From an uncultured Microbulbifer sp. (GTDB lineage Bacteria > Pseudomonadota > Gammaproteobacteria > Pseudomonadales > Cellvibrionaceae): DNA of 64,000 nucleotides. Made by a program: the position numbers and the translations under genes. Below the pieces are notes generated by a model. It was not told where the DNA came from and made no database searches. It saw nothing but the letters and a program-made list of their open reading frames with translations. Positions 1 to 8,817 of this stretch are shown here, one piece after another. How positions within the stretch are numbered: position 1 is the first letter of the stretch; the number at the start of each line of letters is the position of its first letter. The DNA lies in assembly GCF_947498635.1 (NCBI RefSeq), contig NZ_CANMKV010000011.1, forward strand, positions 54,484-118,483. Direction: 5' to 3'.

Positions 1-236
1 CTGCATAAGCATCGAATTTTATAGGGAAACTCAATGCTCTTTGATGGTGTTTTCGATTTTATCCACAGGTGAAATGAAGGGTTGAAATTGGCATAGACCT
101 TCCAGATAAATTCAAAATCTTAGTACAAATTAGTGAATTTCAACACATTCTTTAGGTTAAGGCTATTGTTACATAGTACATTAAGCTTTAAGGCTCTGGC
201 TTAAATGACAATATTTTACATACAGAGAAAACCACT

Positions 237-917
237 ATGTGTTTTTCAGCCACAGCATCATTCGGATCAGCAGCTGTCCTTCTTGTTGGCGGTGCTTTGT
301 GTACAAGACACGCTATAAAAAATGATAAAACCTATTTATTACTCGCAATTACCCCTATCCTTTTCGCGTTACAACAAGCGAGTGAAGGCATGGTATGGAT
401 TGGATACAACGGAAACTTAACATCACTAACAACAGTATCTTCCATTTTCTTTCTATTCTTTGCTCTGCTTTTTTGGCTTGTCTGGATACCAACCGTAGCC
501 TTTAGCCTTGAAACAAAAAAATGGAAAAGGATTTTTTTTATTATAGTAATCATCATAGGTTTTGTTTTTGGTTTATACCTTTGGATACCTGTCCTATTAG
601 AAACAGGATCAAGACACTTGATAAAAACGAGCGTATGCGGGCATAGCCTATGCTATATCACTTCCGACTACAGCTTATTCGCCATTACAGCAGGACATAT
701 TATTTATTCTTTACTTGGCTTTTTATTTTTATTATCAAGCAATCGGATTTTTAGAAAATTTTGGACACTTGTCATGCTGCTCGGTGTTATCGTCTACTTT
801 ACTCATCGTGAAACATGGATATCAACCTGGTGTTTCTTTGCTGCAATATCGACCTTATGGATTTATTTTCTATTAATAAATGATTATAAAGCAAAGATGA
901 AAAAACAGATTTTATGA
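237..917 (+). CDS. DUF6629-type integral membrane protein
   Basis: A 226-residue protein that is almost wholly hydrophobic, with about seven predicted membrane segments. It opens with MCFSATASFG, the N-terminal signature I associate with the uncharacterised DUF6629 family. No catalytic motif is visible and the substrate or role is unknown. The ATG at 237 is preceded by a purine-rich AGAGAAAA about 6 bases upstream. The gene is AT-rich compared with the iron transporter genes that follow and stands alone, with about 220 bases before the next gene. Family assignment rests on the N-terminal motif and topology only. Confidence 0.75.
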   Translation: MCFSATASFGSAAVLLVGGALCTRHAIKNDKTYLLLAITPILFALQQASEGMVWIGYNGNLTSLTTVSSIFFLFFALLFWLVWIPTVAFSLETKKWKRIFFIIVIIIGFVFGLYLWIPVLLETGSRHLIKTSVCGHSLCYITSDYSLFAITAGHIIYSLLGFLFLLSSNRIFRKFWTLVMLLGVIVYFTHRETWISTWCFFAAISTLWIYFLLINDYKAKMKKQIL

Positions 918-1140
918 TTGAACTGATAAAGCTAATTTGGCCACAGCATAAAGGGAAATACCAGCAAAGACCTTTTTAAGAAGCTAAGGAAGTAATGCTT
1001 TTGACCTGGTGCTTGCTTTCAATATTACATAATGAGTTACTGTATCCGACTATGGTATAGTGCTGACAACACTATACAAGCCAATACCAGCCAATACCAG
1101 CCATCAAAATATTATGGACCTCAAATTTGTTTCGCCTAGC

Positions 1141-1425
1141 ATGAAAATATTGTTTTTCACTCTGTCAGTTATATTTATTTCCGGATGTGTTTCCACCGCT
1201 AACATATATGAGAGAAATGCGAAAGCCAATGAACTAGAAGCACAGGCTGAAGACGCCAGAATAAGCAATAATTATTCCATGGCCACACAGCTGGATAGGA
1301 AGGCAGAGCAGCTACGAGAAAAGGACTCTATCGACAAAGAGGATATCGTTGCAGGTCTTTTTTCCGAGTTTTTTAAACGGTTATTCGGGGGAAACTCTAA
1401 AAATGATCAGCATGGTTGGCAGTAA
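1141..1425 (+). CDS. small outer-membrane-type lipoprotein
   Basis: A 94-residue predicted lipoprotein of unknown function. The chosen start, ATG at 1141, gives a short charged N-terminus, a hydrophobic stretch and the lipobox FISGC, so the mature protein would begin at the cysteine and be lipid-anchored. An in-frame frame extends upstream to 1060 but would place about 27 extra residues before the signal peptide, which is unlikely. The mature part is rich in Glu, Lys, Ala and Asn and looks helical (KANELEAQAEDA...ATQLDRKAEQLREKD split by short linkers), possibly a coiled coil. It ends in FKRLFGG and a polar tail. No family recognised. Confidence 0.6.
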   Translation: MKILFFTLSVIFISGCVSTANIYERNAKANELEAQAEDARISNNYSMATQLDRKAEQLREKDSIDKEDIVAGLFSEFFKRLFGGNSKNDQHGWQ

Positions 1426-1750
1426 AGCGAAGCACTAAAGCAAACCTTTGCCAACAAGCATTAGGCGGTTCAAGATCTCTATGCCGAGGCTGATGGTATA
1501 ATCTGATTTGGGCCGGCTTATTTTACAGTGAGATATCGGTTCTATTTAGCTGGTCACTGTGATTCTGTGATAGACCAGATCTTATTCTCCACGAGAAAGG
1601 AGACATTGGCATATGAGGTTTAGAATGGGTGTTTAAATAACCCACCTGCTCAAAAAACACCCAAATCAGTTCCAGTCAGAAGAAGTCCCCACTGGGCTGC
1701 TAATAGTATGCTTCAGACGGGACTGGTTGCCGGTTAGCTTAGTGATAACT
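1426..1750. other. 325-bp intergenic region before fbpC
   Basis: No convincing gene. It contains a hairpin-capable inverted repeat, TGGGTGTTT (1626-1634) against AAACACCCA (1655-1663), with a smaller nested TGGGT/ACCCA pair. This could end transcription from upstream or lie in the fbpC leader. I saw no clear Fur box here, unlike upstream of fbpA. Confidence 0.4.
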
Positions 1751-2857
1751 ATGATCAGCAACTACACCCGAACACTGCCCGAAGTGTTTAAAAGCCAAAC
1801 TACCGGAAAACCCGTGCACCCCATACTCTCCATAGAAAACCTTCAGTGCCGCTACGGCAAGCAGGTGGTTATCGAATCAGTTTCCTTTGCTTTACAGGCC
1901 GGGGAGATTGCCTGCTTGTTGGGCCCCAGCGGCTGCGGCAAAACAACGTTGCTACACGCCATCGCTGGATTTCAGCCAGTCGCTGCAGGGAATATCCAAC
2001 TGTCTGGAGAAGTAATCTCTTCTCCCAAAGTAAAGATTCCTGCGGAGCAGCGCAAAATTGGGGTGGTATTTCAGGATTATGCCCTCTTCCCACACCTCAC
2101 TGTTGAGCAGAATATCGCCTTTGGTATCCAGTCAACGCCAAAAGGCGAACGGCTATCCCGCACTCAGTCGTTGCTACAGCTAGTACGGCTGGAAGGCTTC
2201 GAGCAACAGTATCCGCACCAACTATCCGGCGGTCAGCAGCAGCGTGTCGCTCTGGCTCGGGCACTGGCACCTCGCCCCAAGCTATTGCTGCTGGATGAAC
2301 CCTTTTCCAACCTAGATACCGAACTGCGCCGCAGTCTCGCCGCCGAAGTCCGCCATATACTGCGCGAAGAGAAGATCCCTGCGATTATTGTTACCCACGA
2401 CCGCCACGAGGCCTTTATTGCTGGAGACAAGCTGGGAGTGCTCAGCCAAGGTCAATTACAGCAGTGGGACAGTCCACAAAATACTTATCAGAAACCAAAG
2501 AATTTGGCGGTTGCGAGAATCGTTAGTGAAGGGAACATCATCTCCGGTACTGTCTTGGGCAATGACCTGATCAGCACCCCATTAGGGGAAGTAAATATAC
2601 CGACAGCTGCATACGAAAATGGGGATAAGCTTGAACTGTTTGTGCGCAGTGAGGATATTGCCGCAGGCGAACATCCCCGCGCGGTTATGGCACAGGTGGT
2701 GGAAAAGAATTTTCTCGGCAATCAGGTGAGCTACCGCTTTCAGTTAGCTGCAGGCGAAACCGTCGAGGCCGCTTTGAAGGCAAATATTCAAGCCGCTGCC
2801 GGTGATAAACTACCCCTACGTCTCTCCTCTGCCCTAGTGTTTGAGCAGGCCCAATAG
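1751..2857 (+). CDS. fbpC: Fe(III) ABC transporter ATP-binding protein FbpC
   Basis: The ATPase that would power ferric iron import at the inner membrane with FbpB and periplasmic FbpA. In a 368-residue protein one sees Walker A GPSGCGKTT, a Q-loop VFQDYALFPHLT, the ABC signature LSGGQQQRVALARAL, Walker B LLLLDEPFSNLD and the H-loop VTHDRHEA, followed by a roughly 120-residue TOBE-like C-terminal domain as in FbpC/PotA-type ATPases. ATG 1751 is preferred over an upstream TTG at 1727. It is convergent with fbpB, the two stop codons lying 6 bases apart, so it is not in the fbpAB transcript, which is unusual for this transporter. The iron substrate is inferred from fbpA and fbpB next door. Confidence 0.9.
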   Translation: MISNYTRTLPEVFKSQTTGKPVHPILSIENLQCRYGKQVVIESVSFALQAGEIACLLGPSGCGKTTLLHAIAGFQPVAAGNIQLSGEVISSPKVKIPAEQRKIGVVFQDYALFPHLTVEQNIAFGIQSTPKGERLSRTQSLLQLVRLEGFEQQYPHQLSGGQQQRVALARALAPRPKLLLLDEPFSNLDTELRRSLAAEVRHILREEKIPAIIVTHDRHEAFIAGDKLGVLSQGQLQQWDSPQNTYQKPKNLAVARIVSEGNIISGTVLGNDLISTPLGEVNIPTAAYENGDKLELFVRSEDIAAGEHPRAVMAQVVEKNFLGNQVSYRFQLAAGETVEAALKANIQAAAGDKLPLRLSSALVFEQAQ

Positions 2858-2863
2858 TAACTA

Positions 2864-4549
2864 TCAAGATAGGGCGGGCGCTTCAGAGCTCGCCAGGGCT
2901 GTGCGCTCCTCACCTCTACGTGACCCAATGGAACGGCTCAGCAAAATCACCGGGATTAATCCCACCAAGACAATCAATAAAGCCCCCAGGGCCGAGCGTT
3001 CCAGCATCTCATCAGAAGCAAACTGGTAAACATAAGTCGCTAGGGTATCAAAGCCGAAGGGGCGCAGTAGCAAAGTCGCCGGCAGTTCTTTCATACAGTC
3101 TACAAAGACCACCAGGCCGCCTGTGAGAAGGCCTGTACGCACCAAGGGGAGATGCACAGCCCACAAGGTTTGCCAGCTATTACGCCCCAGAGAGCGGGCA
3201 GCCCTATCCATAGATGGGGTTACCTTCTCCAGACTGGATTCTATGGCCCCCGTGGATACCGCCAGGAAGCGCACTGTATAGGCAAAAATAATGGCAAAAA
3301 TACTGCCGCTTAACATTAGCCCTATGGAGATATCGAAGTGTTCACGTAAAAAAGCATCGACGGCATTATCAAAAGCGGCCAAGGGAATCAGGACACCAAT
3401 CGCCAATACCGCCCCTGGCATTGCATAACCCAGCTTGGAAAAGCCGACTAAAAGCTTCACAGACCTCTTGGGTTGCAGCCGCTTACCGTAAGCCAGCAGC
3501 AAGCCCAGCAATACAGAGACCAATGCCGCTGCGATAGACAGCAACAAGCTATTGCTGGCGATCTGTATAAAATCTTCACTCCAATAGCTGGAAAAGTTAC
3601 TCAGTGCGTATCCACCCAGAACCAGCAGGGGGATAATAAAACCAGCCACCAACAGTAACCCGCAAAACAAGAAAGCTATACCGGATCGCCAGCCACGTAA
3701 CACATAACGTTCACGCTGGGAATTTGGCGATTGTACAAAGTGCTTCTGTCTCGCCCGCCCCATTCGCTCCAGCGTAATTAGCAGAACCACAAAAATCAGG
3801 GTGCTACAGGCAATTTGTGCCGCCCCCCCTAAATTACCGCGGCTCAGCCAGGTATCGTAAATCCCGACACTCAAGGTGCGCACCGCAAAGAAGTCGACAG
3901 TGCCGAAGTCATTCAGGGTTTCCATCAAGACCAGTGATAAGCCCACCGCAATTGCCGGGCGTGCCATTGGCAGGGATACGCGCAAAAAGCTCTGCCAGGG
4001 CGTACAGCCCAATGACCGGCTCGCGGCCCGTATACTGCCACACTGTTCGATAAACGCCGCGCGCGCGAGCATATACACATAGGGAAAGAGCACCAGTGAC
4101 AGCATGGCAATCGCCCCCCCCATACTGCGGATCTCAGGGAACCAGTAGTCCCTGGCCGTCTGCCAACCAAACCAGGCCCGCAAGGACTTTTGCACGGGGC
4201 CCGCGTACTCCAGCAAATCTGTATAGACGTAGGCAATCACATAGGCGGGAACGGCAAACGGCAGTAGCAATGCCCACTCAAACAAACGGCGCCCGGGGAA
4301 CTGGCACATGCTCACCAGCCAAGCGCTGCCCACGCCCGCTATCAGTGTTACTAAACCGACACCACCAGCCAGAAGTAATGTGGAGGACACATAGTGGAAC
4401 AGCACCGTGTCTAACAGGTGCGGCCAGATATTCTCTTCAGGAAAAAATGCCAACCAAAAGATAGAGAGCACTGGCAAAGCTACTAGAAGGGAAATAGTAG
4501 CTACCAGAAGCAGCCAGCGGGAAGCTGATAAATTCGCTCGGTTTAGCAT
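2864..4549 (-). CDS. fbpB: Fe(III) ABC transporter permease FbpB
   Basis: A 561-residue inner-membrane permease of the FbpB/SfuB class, made of two fused binding-protein-dependent transport domains with about twelve membrane segments. Each half has the cytoplasmic EAA-like loop that contacts the ATPase: RAASRSLGCTPWQSFLRVSLP in the first half (about residue 178 on) and DRAARSLGRNSWQTLWAVHLP in the second (about residue 446 on), each read here with its flanks trimmed. It lies downstream of fbpA on the same strand, separated by about 120 bases that hold a hairpin. The start ATG at 4549 opens directly into a signal-anchor-like segment. Ferric iron as substrate is inferred from the adjacent FbpA-like binding protein and Fur-type box. 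Confidence 0.92.
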   Translation of the reverse strand: MLNRANLSASRWLLLVATISLLVALPVLSIFWLAFFPEENIWPHLLDTVLFHYVSSTLLLAGGVGLVTLIAGVGSAWLVSMCQFPGRRLFEWALLLPFAVPAYVIAYVYTDLLEYAGPVQKSLRAWFGWQTARDYWFPEIRSMGGAIAMLSLVLFPYVYMLARAAFIEQCGSIRAASRSLGCTPWQSFLRVSLPMARPAIAVGLSLVLMETLNDFGTVDFFAVRTLSVGIYDTWLSRGNLGGAAQIACSTLIFVVLLITLERMGRARQKHFVQSPNSQRERYVLRGWRSGIAFLFCGLLLVAGFIIPLLVLGGYALSNFSSYWSEDFIQIASNSLLLSIAAALVSVLLGLLLAYGKRLQPKRSVKLLVGFSKLGYAMPGAVLAIGVLIPLAAFDNAVDAFLREHFDISIGLMLSGSIFAIIFAYTVRFLAVSTGAIESSLEKVTPSMDRAARSLGRNSWQTLWAVHLPLVRTGLLTGGLVVFVDCMKELPATLLLRPFGFDTLATYVYQFASDEMLERSALGALLIVLVGLIPVILLSRSIGSRRGEERTALASSEAPALS

Positions 4550-4580
4550 GAATTAAGCAATCAAAAGCCCATTATAAAAG

Positions 4581-4609
4581 AACGGCCCTGGTCTCTCGAC
4601 AGGGCCGTT
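4581..4609 (-). terminator. hairpin between fbpA and fbpB, possible attenuator
   Basis: The arms AACGGCCCT and AGGGCCGTT can form a 9-bp stem. Read on the minus strand, the stem is followed by a T-rich stretch (CTTTTATAATGG), so it resembles an intrinsic terminator between fbpA and fbpB. A partial stop here would give more binding protein than permease, a common arrangement for ABC importers. The attenuating role is an inference. Confidence 0.6.
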
Positions 4610-4671
4610 CGAATAAGACTGAGATAGTACTGCCAATATGCTGGGCAGCAATTTCCACTCAGTTAACCATT

Positions 4672-5712
4672 CTAAAAGTCAAAGCGCACTTCATCAACCA
4701 TACGGGAAGCCGCCGGAACGTAGGAACCGATTTCCGTGAGACTCAGATTGTCTTCCTTGAATTCCCCCATATATTCCTTAATCAACTCAGAGCGGGCCGT
4801 GCCGGGGCGCACCGGGAATTCAAAGTTTTTCTCAGCATAAGAGTACTGAGCATCGGCGCCACTGAGGAACTCCAGCAGCTTAACGGCATTTTCACGGTTG
4901 GGGGCATGCTTGGTCAGCGCCGCGCCGGAAATAAACATATGGGTACCGCGATCCTTCTGGTTAGGGAAGATCAGATTTACTGATTTGGCCCAATCCACCT
5001 GCTCCGGCTGCTCCTTATTGGTGATCATTTTACCGAAGTAGTAGCTGTTCCCCAGGGAAAGGTCACAGACACCTTCGCTAATGGCTTTAACCTGGGCGCG
5101 GTCATTGCCCTGCGGCTTACGCGCCAGATTCGCTTTCACCCCCTGCAGCCACTCTTTGGTTTCTGCTTCACCGTGGTGGGCGATCATGGAGGCGATCAAG
5201 GATAGGGTGTAAGGATGCTTGCCGCTGCGGGTACAGATTCGGCCCTTCCACTTGGGATCAACCATTTCTTCGTAGCGAGTGATTTCACCGGGCTTAACGC
5301 GGTCTTTGGAGGCGTAGATTAAACGCGCTCGGGTTGTCAGGCCGAACCAGTTGCCGGCCTCATCACGGAATTGTGTCGGGATATTTTGCTCCAACACCTC
5401 GCTCTTCACCGGCTGGGTCAACTGCTTGTTCAGCAGGTCCATCAAGCTGCTGGTGTTGGAAGTGAGTACCAAATCTGCCGGACTGTTACGCCCCTCGCGC
5501 TGCAGGCGCTCGTTGAGCCCCTTGCTGGCATACACCACCTTTGTCTCAATACCGGTTTTCTCAGTAAATTCCTCCAGTATCGGCTCAATCAGAAAGGGCT
5601 GGCGGTAGGAGTAAATATTCACTTGCTCCTCGGCATTGGCACCAATTGCTCCGGCCAGGCCAACAGCCACAGCGATTTTCTGGAATAGGGACTTGCTAAA
5701 CATAGGAGTCAT
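4672..5712 (-). CDS. fbpA: periplasmic Fe(III)-binding protein FbpA
   Basis: A 346-residue extracellular solute-binding protein of the ferric-binding (FbpA/FutA) group. It has a signal peptide with a probable AxA cleavage (GAIGANAEE) and the mature start VNIYSYRQPFLIEPIL. The family's iron-ligating tyrosine pair is visible in LGNSYYFGK at about residue 224. It would capture ferric iron in the periplasm and deliver it to FbpB/FbpC. It is the first gene of fbpAB, begins at ATG 5712, and has a Fur-type palindrome 19 to 33 bases upstream of the start, so iron repression is likely. Confidence 0.93.
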   Translation of the reverse strand: MTPMFSKSLFQKIAVAVGLAGAIGANAEEQVNIYSYRQPFLIEPILEEFTEKTGIETKVVYASKGLNERLQREGRNSPADLVLTSNTSSLMDLLNKQLTQPVKSEVLEQNIPTQFRDEAGNWFGLTTRARLIYASKDRVKPGEITRYEEMVDPKWKGRICTRSGKHPYTLSLIASMIAHHGEAETKEWLQGVKANLARKPQGNDRAQVKAISEGVCDLSLGNSYYFGKMITNKEQPEQVDWAKSVNLIFPNQKDRGTHMFISGAALTKHAPNRENAVKLLEFLSGADAQYSYAEKNFEFPVRPGTARSELIKEYMGEFKEDNLSLTEIGSYVPAASRMVDEVRFDF

Positions 5713-5730
5713 ATCACCCGCGAATTGATT

Positions 5731-5745
5731 TGAGAAGCATTCTCA
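5731..5745. promoter_or_regulatory. Fur box upstream of fbpA
   Basis: TGAGAA-GCA-TTCTCA is a perfect 6-3-6 inverted repeat. With its flanks (minus strand AATGAGAATGCTTCTCAAA) it matches the Fur operator pattern of GATAAT-like hexamers with TCTCATT ends. It sits just before the fbpA start, where a bound Fe-Fur dimer would block initiation. Confidence 0.78.
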
Positions 5746-5852
5746 TTAGAGTTGGTGGGAATGTCAACTTCCCTGACACATTCGGGTGAGGCGGCAAAGT
5801 CGCAAAATCCCACCTATGCTTACACTCAAACCGGTCATCCTACAGAGGCCCC

Positions 5853-6296
5853 ATGTATTACCTTGCTCTATCACTCACGCTGGCTCTTGCTCTCTCCGGC
5901 TGCGGCCGCCAGGGAGATCCCTCCAAAACCCCAGGTGCAGAAACCGCGCCGGCTGCCGGTCAAGTCGCCAGCGATGCCATGAAACAGCCGACTGAACCCG
6001 GCCCAGACAACCCTACGGCGAATCCCCCCGATCAAACCCAGGCCCCCAGTGCTGGCAGTGCAACCTTATGTACACCGGAGTGGTTTGCCTGGGTTCAGCA
6101 GCAGGTGATTACTCAACAAGATGGTGACCTGAAGAAGATGTATCCATCCGGCCTTCCTCCTGTGGGTAGTGAGGAATGGTTTGCCGCCGTCACCAAGCTA
6201 ACTGGCGGCAACTTAAATGATGTAAAGCCCGGTAGCCCGGAGTGGTGCCAGGCAATCCAGAAACGCCTGAGCCAACCTGACAGCCAGGGTCAATAA
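5853..6296 (+). CDS. proline-rich lipoprotein of unknown function
   Basis: A 147-residue predicted lipoprotein. The N-terminus is a signal peptide with lipobox LALSGC, so it should be anchored by its cysteine. It is followed by a low-complexity Pro/Ala/Gln linker (about residues 22-68) and then a small C-terminal domain with two cysteines, in ATLCTPEWFAWV and SPEWCQAIQK, which could form a disulfide. The repeated pattern xPEWF...SEEWF...SPEWC suggests a short internal repeat of about 35 to 40 residues. The family is not recognised. It is divergent from fbpA, whose Fur box lies about 110 bases away and could affect both. Confidence 0.65.
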   Translation: MYYLALSLTLALALSGCGRQGDPSKTPGAETAPAAGQVASDAMKQPTEPGPDNPTANPPDQTQAPSAGSATLCTPEWFAWVQQQVITQQDGDLKKMYPSGLPPVGSEEWFAAVTKLTGGNLNDVKPGSPEWCQAIQKRLSQPDSQGQ

Positions 6297-6353
6297 CAGC
6301 AGCTGGAATAACGGTATCTTTGAAAATCACTTGCGCGAAATGAACCATGTATT

Positions 6354-6380
6354 GCCCGATCAATGTGGAAATCGGGCCTT
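6354..6380 (+). terminator. hairpin after the 5853 lipoprotein gene
   Basis: GCCCGAT (6354-6360) and ATCGGGC (6371-6377) form a 7-bp stem followed by CTTTC. It lies 58 bases after the lipoprotein stop and just before the PepSY gene. The T-run is short, so it is a weak terminator or a leader hairpin. Confidence 0.45.
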
Positions 6381-6398
6381 TCATTGAGGTAGCTCACC

Positions 6399-6665
6399 AT
6401 GAAGTCCATCAACAGCCTGTTGCTGGCCGCAATCGCCGCAACCACACTACAAACCGCAATCGCCTCTGAAAAACCCCCTCCCGGTGCTATGGCCTTGTCT
6501 ATGGTACTCACCAAGCTTGAACAGCAGGGCTTTACCCCCATTGTGGAGGTGGACCTTGAGAGGGGCCGCTGGAAGGTAGAGGCCTACAAAGGCGACCAGA
6601 AGTACGATCTGGAAGTAGACCCAAACTCAGCTGAAATCCTCTCCAACAAACCCGACAACAGCTAA
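6399..6665 (+). CDS. small secreted PepSY-domain protein
   Basis: An 88-residue protein with a cleavable signal peptide (SLLLAAIAATTLQTAIASE) and a single PepSY-like domain: MVLTKLEQQGFTPIVEVD, then RGRWKVEAY and YDLEVDPNSAEIL, the usual pattern of a helix followed by strands ending in a xVDPxxGxI-like turn. Such domains occur in small periplasmic proteins of unclear role, some linked to protease inhibition. ATG 6399 is preceded by TGAGGT. A diverged paralogue lies beyond the aldehyde dehydrogenase gene at 8459. Confidence 0.75.
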   Translation: MKSINSLLLAAIAATTLQTAIASEKPPPGAMALSMVLTKLEQQGFTPIVEVDLERGRWKVEAYKGDQKYDLEVDPNSAEILSNKPDNS

Positions 6666-6874
6666 ATTGCGCAACTCGCGATTACTATCCCGTGGCCATT
6701 ATTGCCCTGGAGTAGGGAAACACCGGGGCAGGCCCAAACACATCACAGTTTTTACAAGAGTGGTTGCAACTCACGTAACCGTGGAGATTATGTCTATCTA
6801 CTGACGCAATTGGTCAATCACCAGTAGGATGAATGGGGTAGTCTGGTTAAATACTACCGCCAGAGGATAATAAA

Positions 6875-8320
6875 ATGACCATCCAGACCCTTACCCGGCA
6901 GGATGCAGACAGGGCGCTACTTCAGAATCAACTAGACCGTCAGCGCCGAGCCCACCTTGCCAATCCCGTTCCCAGTTATCAGCAACGAGTGCAAGACCTA
7001 AAAACCCTGGCACGTATGCTGCGCGAGCAACAGGAGGCGATCGTTGAGGCAATATGCTCCGACTACGGCAATCGCTCACGGGAAGAAACCTTGCTCCTGG
7101 AAATCTATCCCGCTCTTGCCGGTATCAAGGATGCTATCCGCAACGTCAAAAAATGGATGAAGCCGCACCGGCGTCATATCGATCTCAAAGCCTACCCGTT
7201 ATCGAAAAATAGGGTTATACCGCAACCTTTGGGGGTGATTGGGGTGATAGTCCCCTGGAACTTCCCCATTAATCTGAGTATTTCCCCCCTGACCAACATC
7301 TTCGCCGCGGGCAACCACGCGATGGTCAAGATGTCCACCAACTCGTGCCGGCTGGCTGAGCTATTAAAGCAGATCAGCCCCAATTACTTTCCCGAAGAGA
7401 AACTCTCTTTTATTGCCGATTACGGCGATATAGGCCCACTCTTTTCCAGCCTCAAGCTAGACCATCTGATTTTCACTGGCTCTAGTACCACCGGTCGCGC
7501 CGTGATGCGCTCAGCCGCGGAAAATCTCACCCCGGTTACTTTGGAATTGGGTGGTAAATCACCAGCTATCGTCGCCCCCGATTTTCCGATCGAAAAAGCA
7601 GCAGAACGCCTGATCCACTGGAAAATGGTCAACGCAGGGCAGATTTGCGTCAATGTGGATTATCTCTTCCTACCGGAAGATCAGCTGGAAAATTTTATTG
7701 AGCATGCGAGCCGACTAGCCAAAAAATATTTTCCGAACTGGCAAAGCTCTGACTACACCTCCATTATTGACCGAGCCTCCTACCTGCGCCTGTGGGATAC
7801 ACTGGAAGACGCGATCAATAAAGGGGCAAAGGTCTATGACCTGAGCGGCGGAGAGCTCAAACGGGAAGACAACCTACGAAAGTTCCCACCACATCTACTC
7901 GTCAATGTCAGTAACGATATGTTGGCAATGCAGCGGGAAATTTTTGGTCCTCTCCTGCCAATTAAGACCTACTCAAAACCTGAAGAAGTAATCGACTATA
8001 TCAATGCGCACCCCCGGCCCCTGGCTATTTACCCTTACACCCACGATAAAGACCTGCAAAATCGCTACATTGAGCAGGTAATGTCTGGCGGTGTTTCGAT
8101 TAATAACTGTGTACTACACGTTGGCCAGCACGATATTCCATTTGGCGGTGTTGGTGAGAGTGGTATGGGTCACTATCACGGCTATGAAGGGTTTATTACT
8201 TTCTCCAAGCTGCGCCCAATTTATCAGCAGGGCCCCATCGACCTGCTGAAATTAATGCGCCCCCCCTATGGAAAGGTCTCCAGTAAATTACTGAACTATA
8301 TGCTCAAGATGACCCGCTAA
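6875..8320 (+). CDS. coniferyl-aldehyde-type NAD(P)-dependent aldehyde dehydrogenase
   Basis: A 481-residue class-3-like aldehyde dehydrogenase, oxidising an aldehyde to the acid in the cytoplasm. The fold signatures are present: PWNFPINLSI at the cofactor site, TGSSTTGRAVM, the general-base glutamate in VTLELGGKSP and the nucleophilic cysteine in NAGQICVNVDY. The C-terminal FGGVGESGMGHYHGYEGF matches the family. Overall it most resembles coniferyl aldehyde dehydrogenases (CalB type), but the true substrate could be another aromatic or fatty aldehyde. Start ATG 6875 has a good AGAGGA ribosome site. It ends at a strong terminator and lies between two PepSY-like genes. A paralogue is encoded at 29271-30671. 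Confidence 0.88.
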   Translation: MTIQTLTRQDADRALLQNQLDRQRRAHLANPVPSYQQRVQDLKTLARMLREQQEAIVEAICSDYGNRSREETLLLEIYPALAGIKDAIRNVKKWMKPHRRHIDLKAYPLSKNRVIPQPLGVIGVIVPWNFPINLSISPLTNIFAAGNHAMVKMSTNSCRLAELLKQISPNYFPEEKLSFIADYGDIGPLFSSLKLDHLIFTGSSTTGRAVMRSAAENLTPVTLELGGKSPAIVAPDFPIEKAAERLIHWKMVNAGQICVNVDYLFLPEDQLENFIEHASRLAKKYFPNWQSSDYTSIIDRASYLRLWDTLEDAINKGAKVYDLSGGELKREDNLRKFPPHLLVNVSNDMLAMQREIFGPLLPIKTYSKPEEVIDYINAHPRPLAIYPYTHDKDLQNRYIEQVMSGGVSINNCVLHVGQHDIPFGGVGESGMGHYHGYEGFITFSKLRPIYQQGPIDLLKLMRPPYGKVSSKLLNYMLKMTR

Positions 8321-8358
8321 AAAATAACCCGGCGGACCAATTCCGTCGGGTTATTTTT
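8321..8358 (+). terminator. intrinsic terminator of the aldehyde dehydrogenase gene
   Basis: AAAATAACCCG-GCGG and the matching CCGTC-GGGTTATTTTT form a stem with a T-run directly after the stop codon at 8320. Strong terminator; the A-rich 5' arm would let it work in both directions. Confidence 0.85.
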
Positions 8359-8458
8359 ATCCGAGATTCAATTTCTCTGTATTTGAATAAAAAACTGGCG
8401 TAATCATCATCCCCTGTCCACACTAAAGCTATGGCTTAGTTGTTGTGTGGAACCACGC

Positions 8459-8764
8459 ATGAGTTTTATCGTAACGGTCATGCTCGTCAGCAATTTGACA
8501 AATCCAATCCCCCCAGGGCTGGACCCCAATAAACCAGCACCCATCTATGATAGCCCTGACCTGTATGGAGCTACTCCATCTGTAATCGCTCTTGAGCCAT
8601 CTACTATTCGATCCAAACTTTATAGCCTGGGATTCAAACCAATTACCAGTATGCGATTTGTTGGTGGTCGCTGGAAAATACAAGCAGTTTATCAGGGAGA
8701 ACTCCGGGCCCTGGAAGTCAATCCAGATAACGGAATTATTATTGCAGATCGCCTAGCAAAATAG
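8459..8764 (+). CDS. small PepSY-like protein, paralogue of the 6399 gene
   Basis: A 101-residue protein whose C-terminal half aligns by eye with the PepSY domain of the 6399 gene: KLYSLGFKPI for KLEQQGFTPI, GGRWKIQAVYQGE for RGRWKVEAYKGDQ, and ALEVNPDNGIII for DLEVDPNSAEIL. The N-terminus MSFIVTVMLVSN could be a weak signal peptide. A GTG at 8447 is an alternative start four codons upstream. Its position just past the terminator of the aldehyde dehydrogenase suggests its own transcript. Function unknown. Confidence 0.6.
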   Translation: MSFIVTVMLVSNLTNPIPPGLDPNKPAPIYDSPDLYGATPSVIALEPSTIRSKLYSLGFKPITSMRFVGGRWKIQAVYQGELRALEVNPDNGIIIADRLAK

Positions 8765-8817
8765 GCTTCATCCGAACTCACCTACAAATTAGCTGTTAAA
8801 AATATAACAAAATTCAT

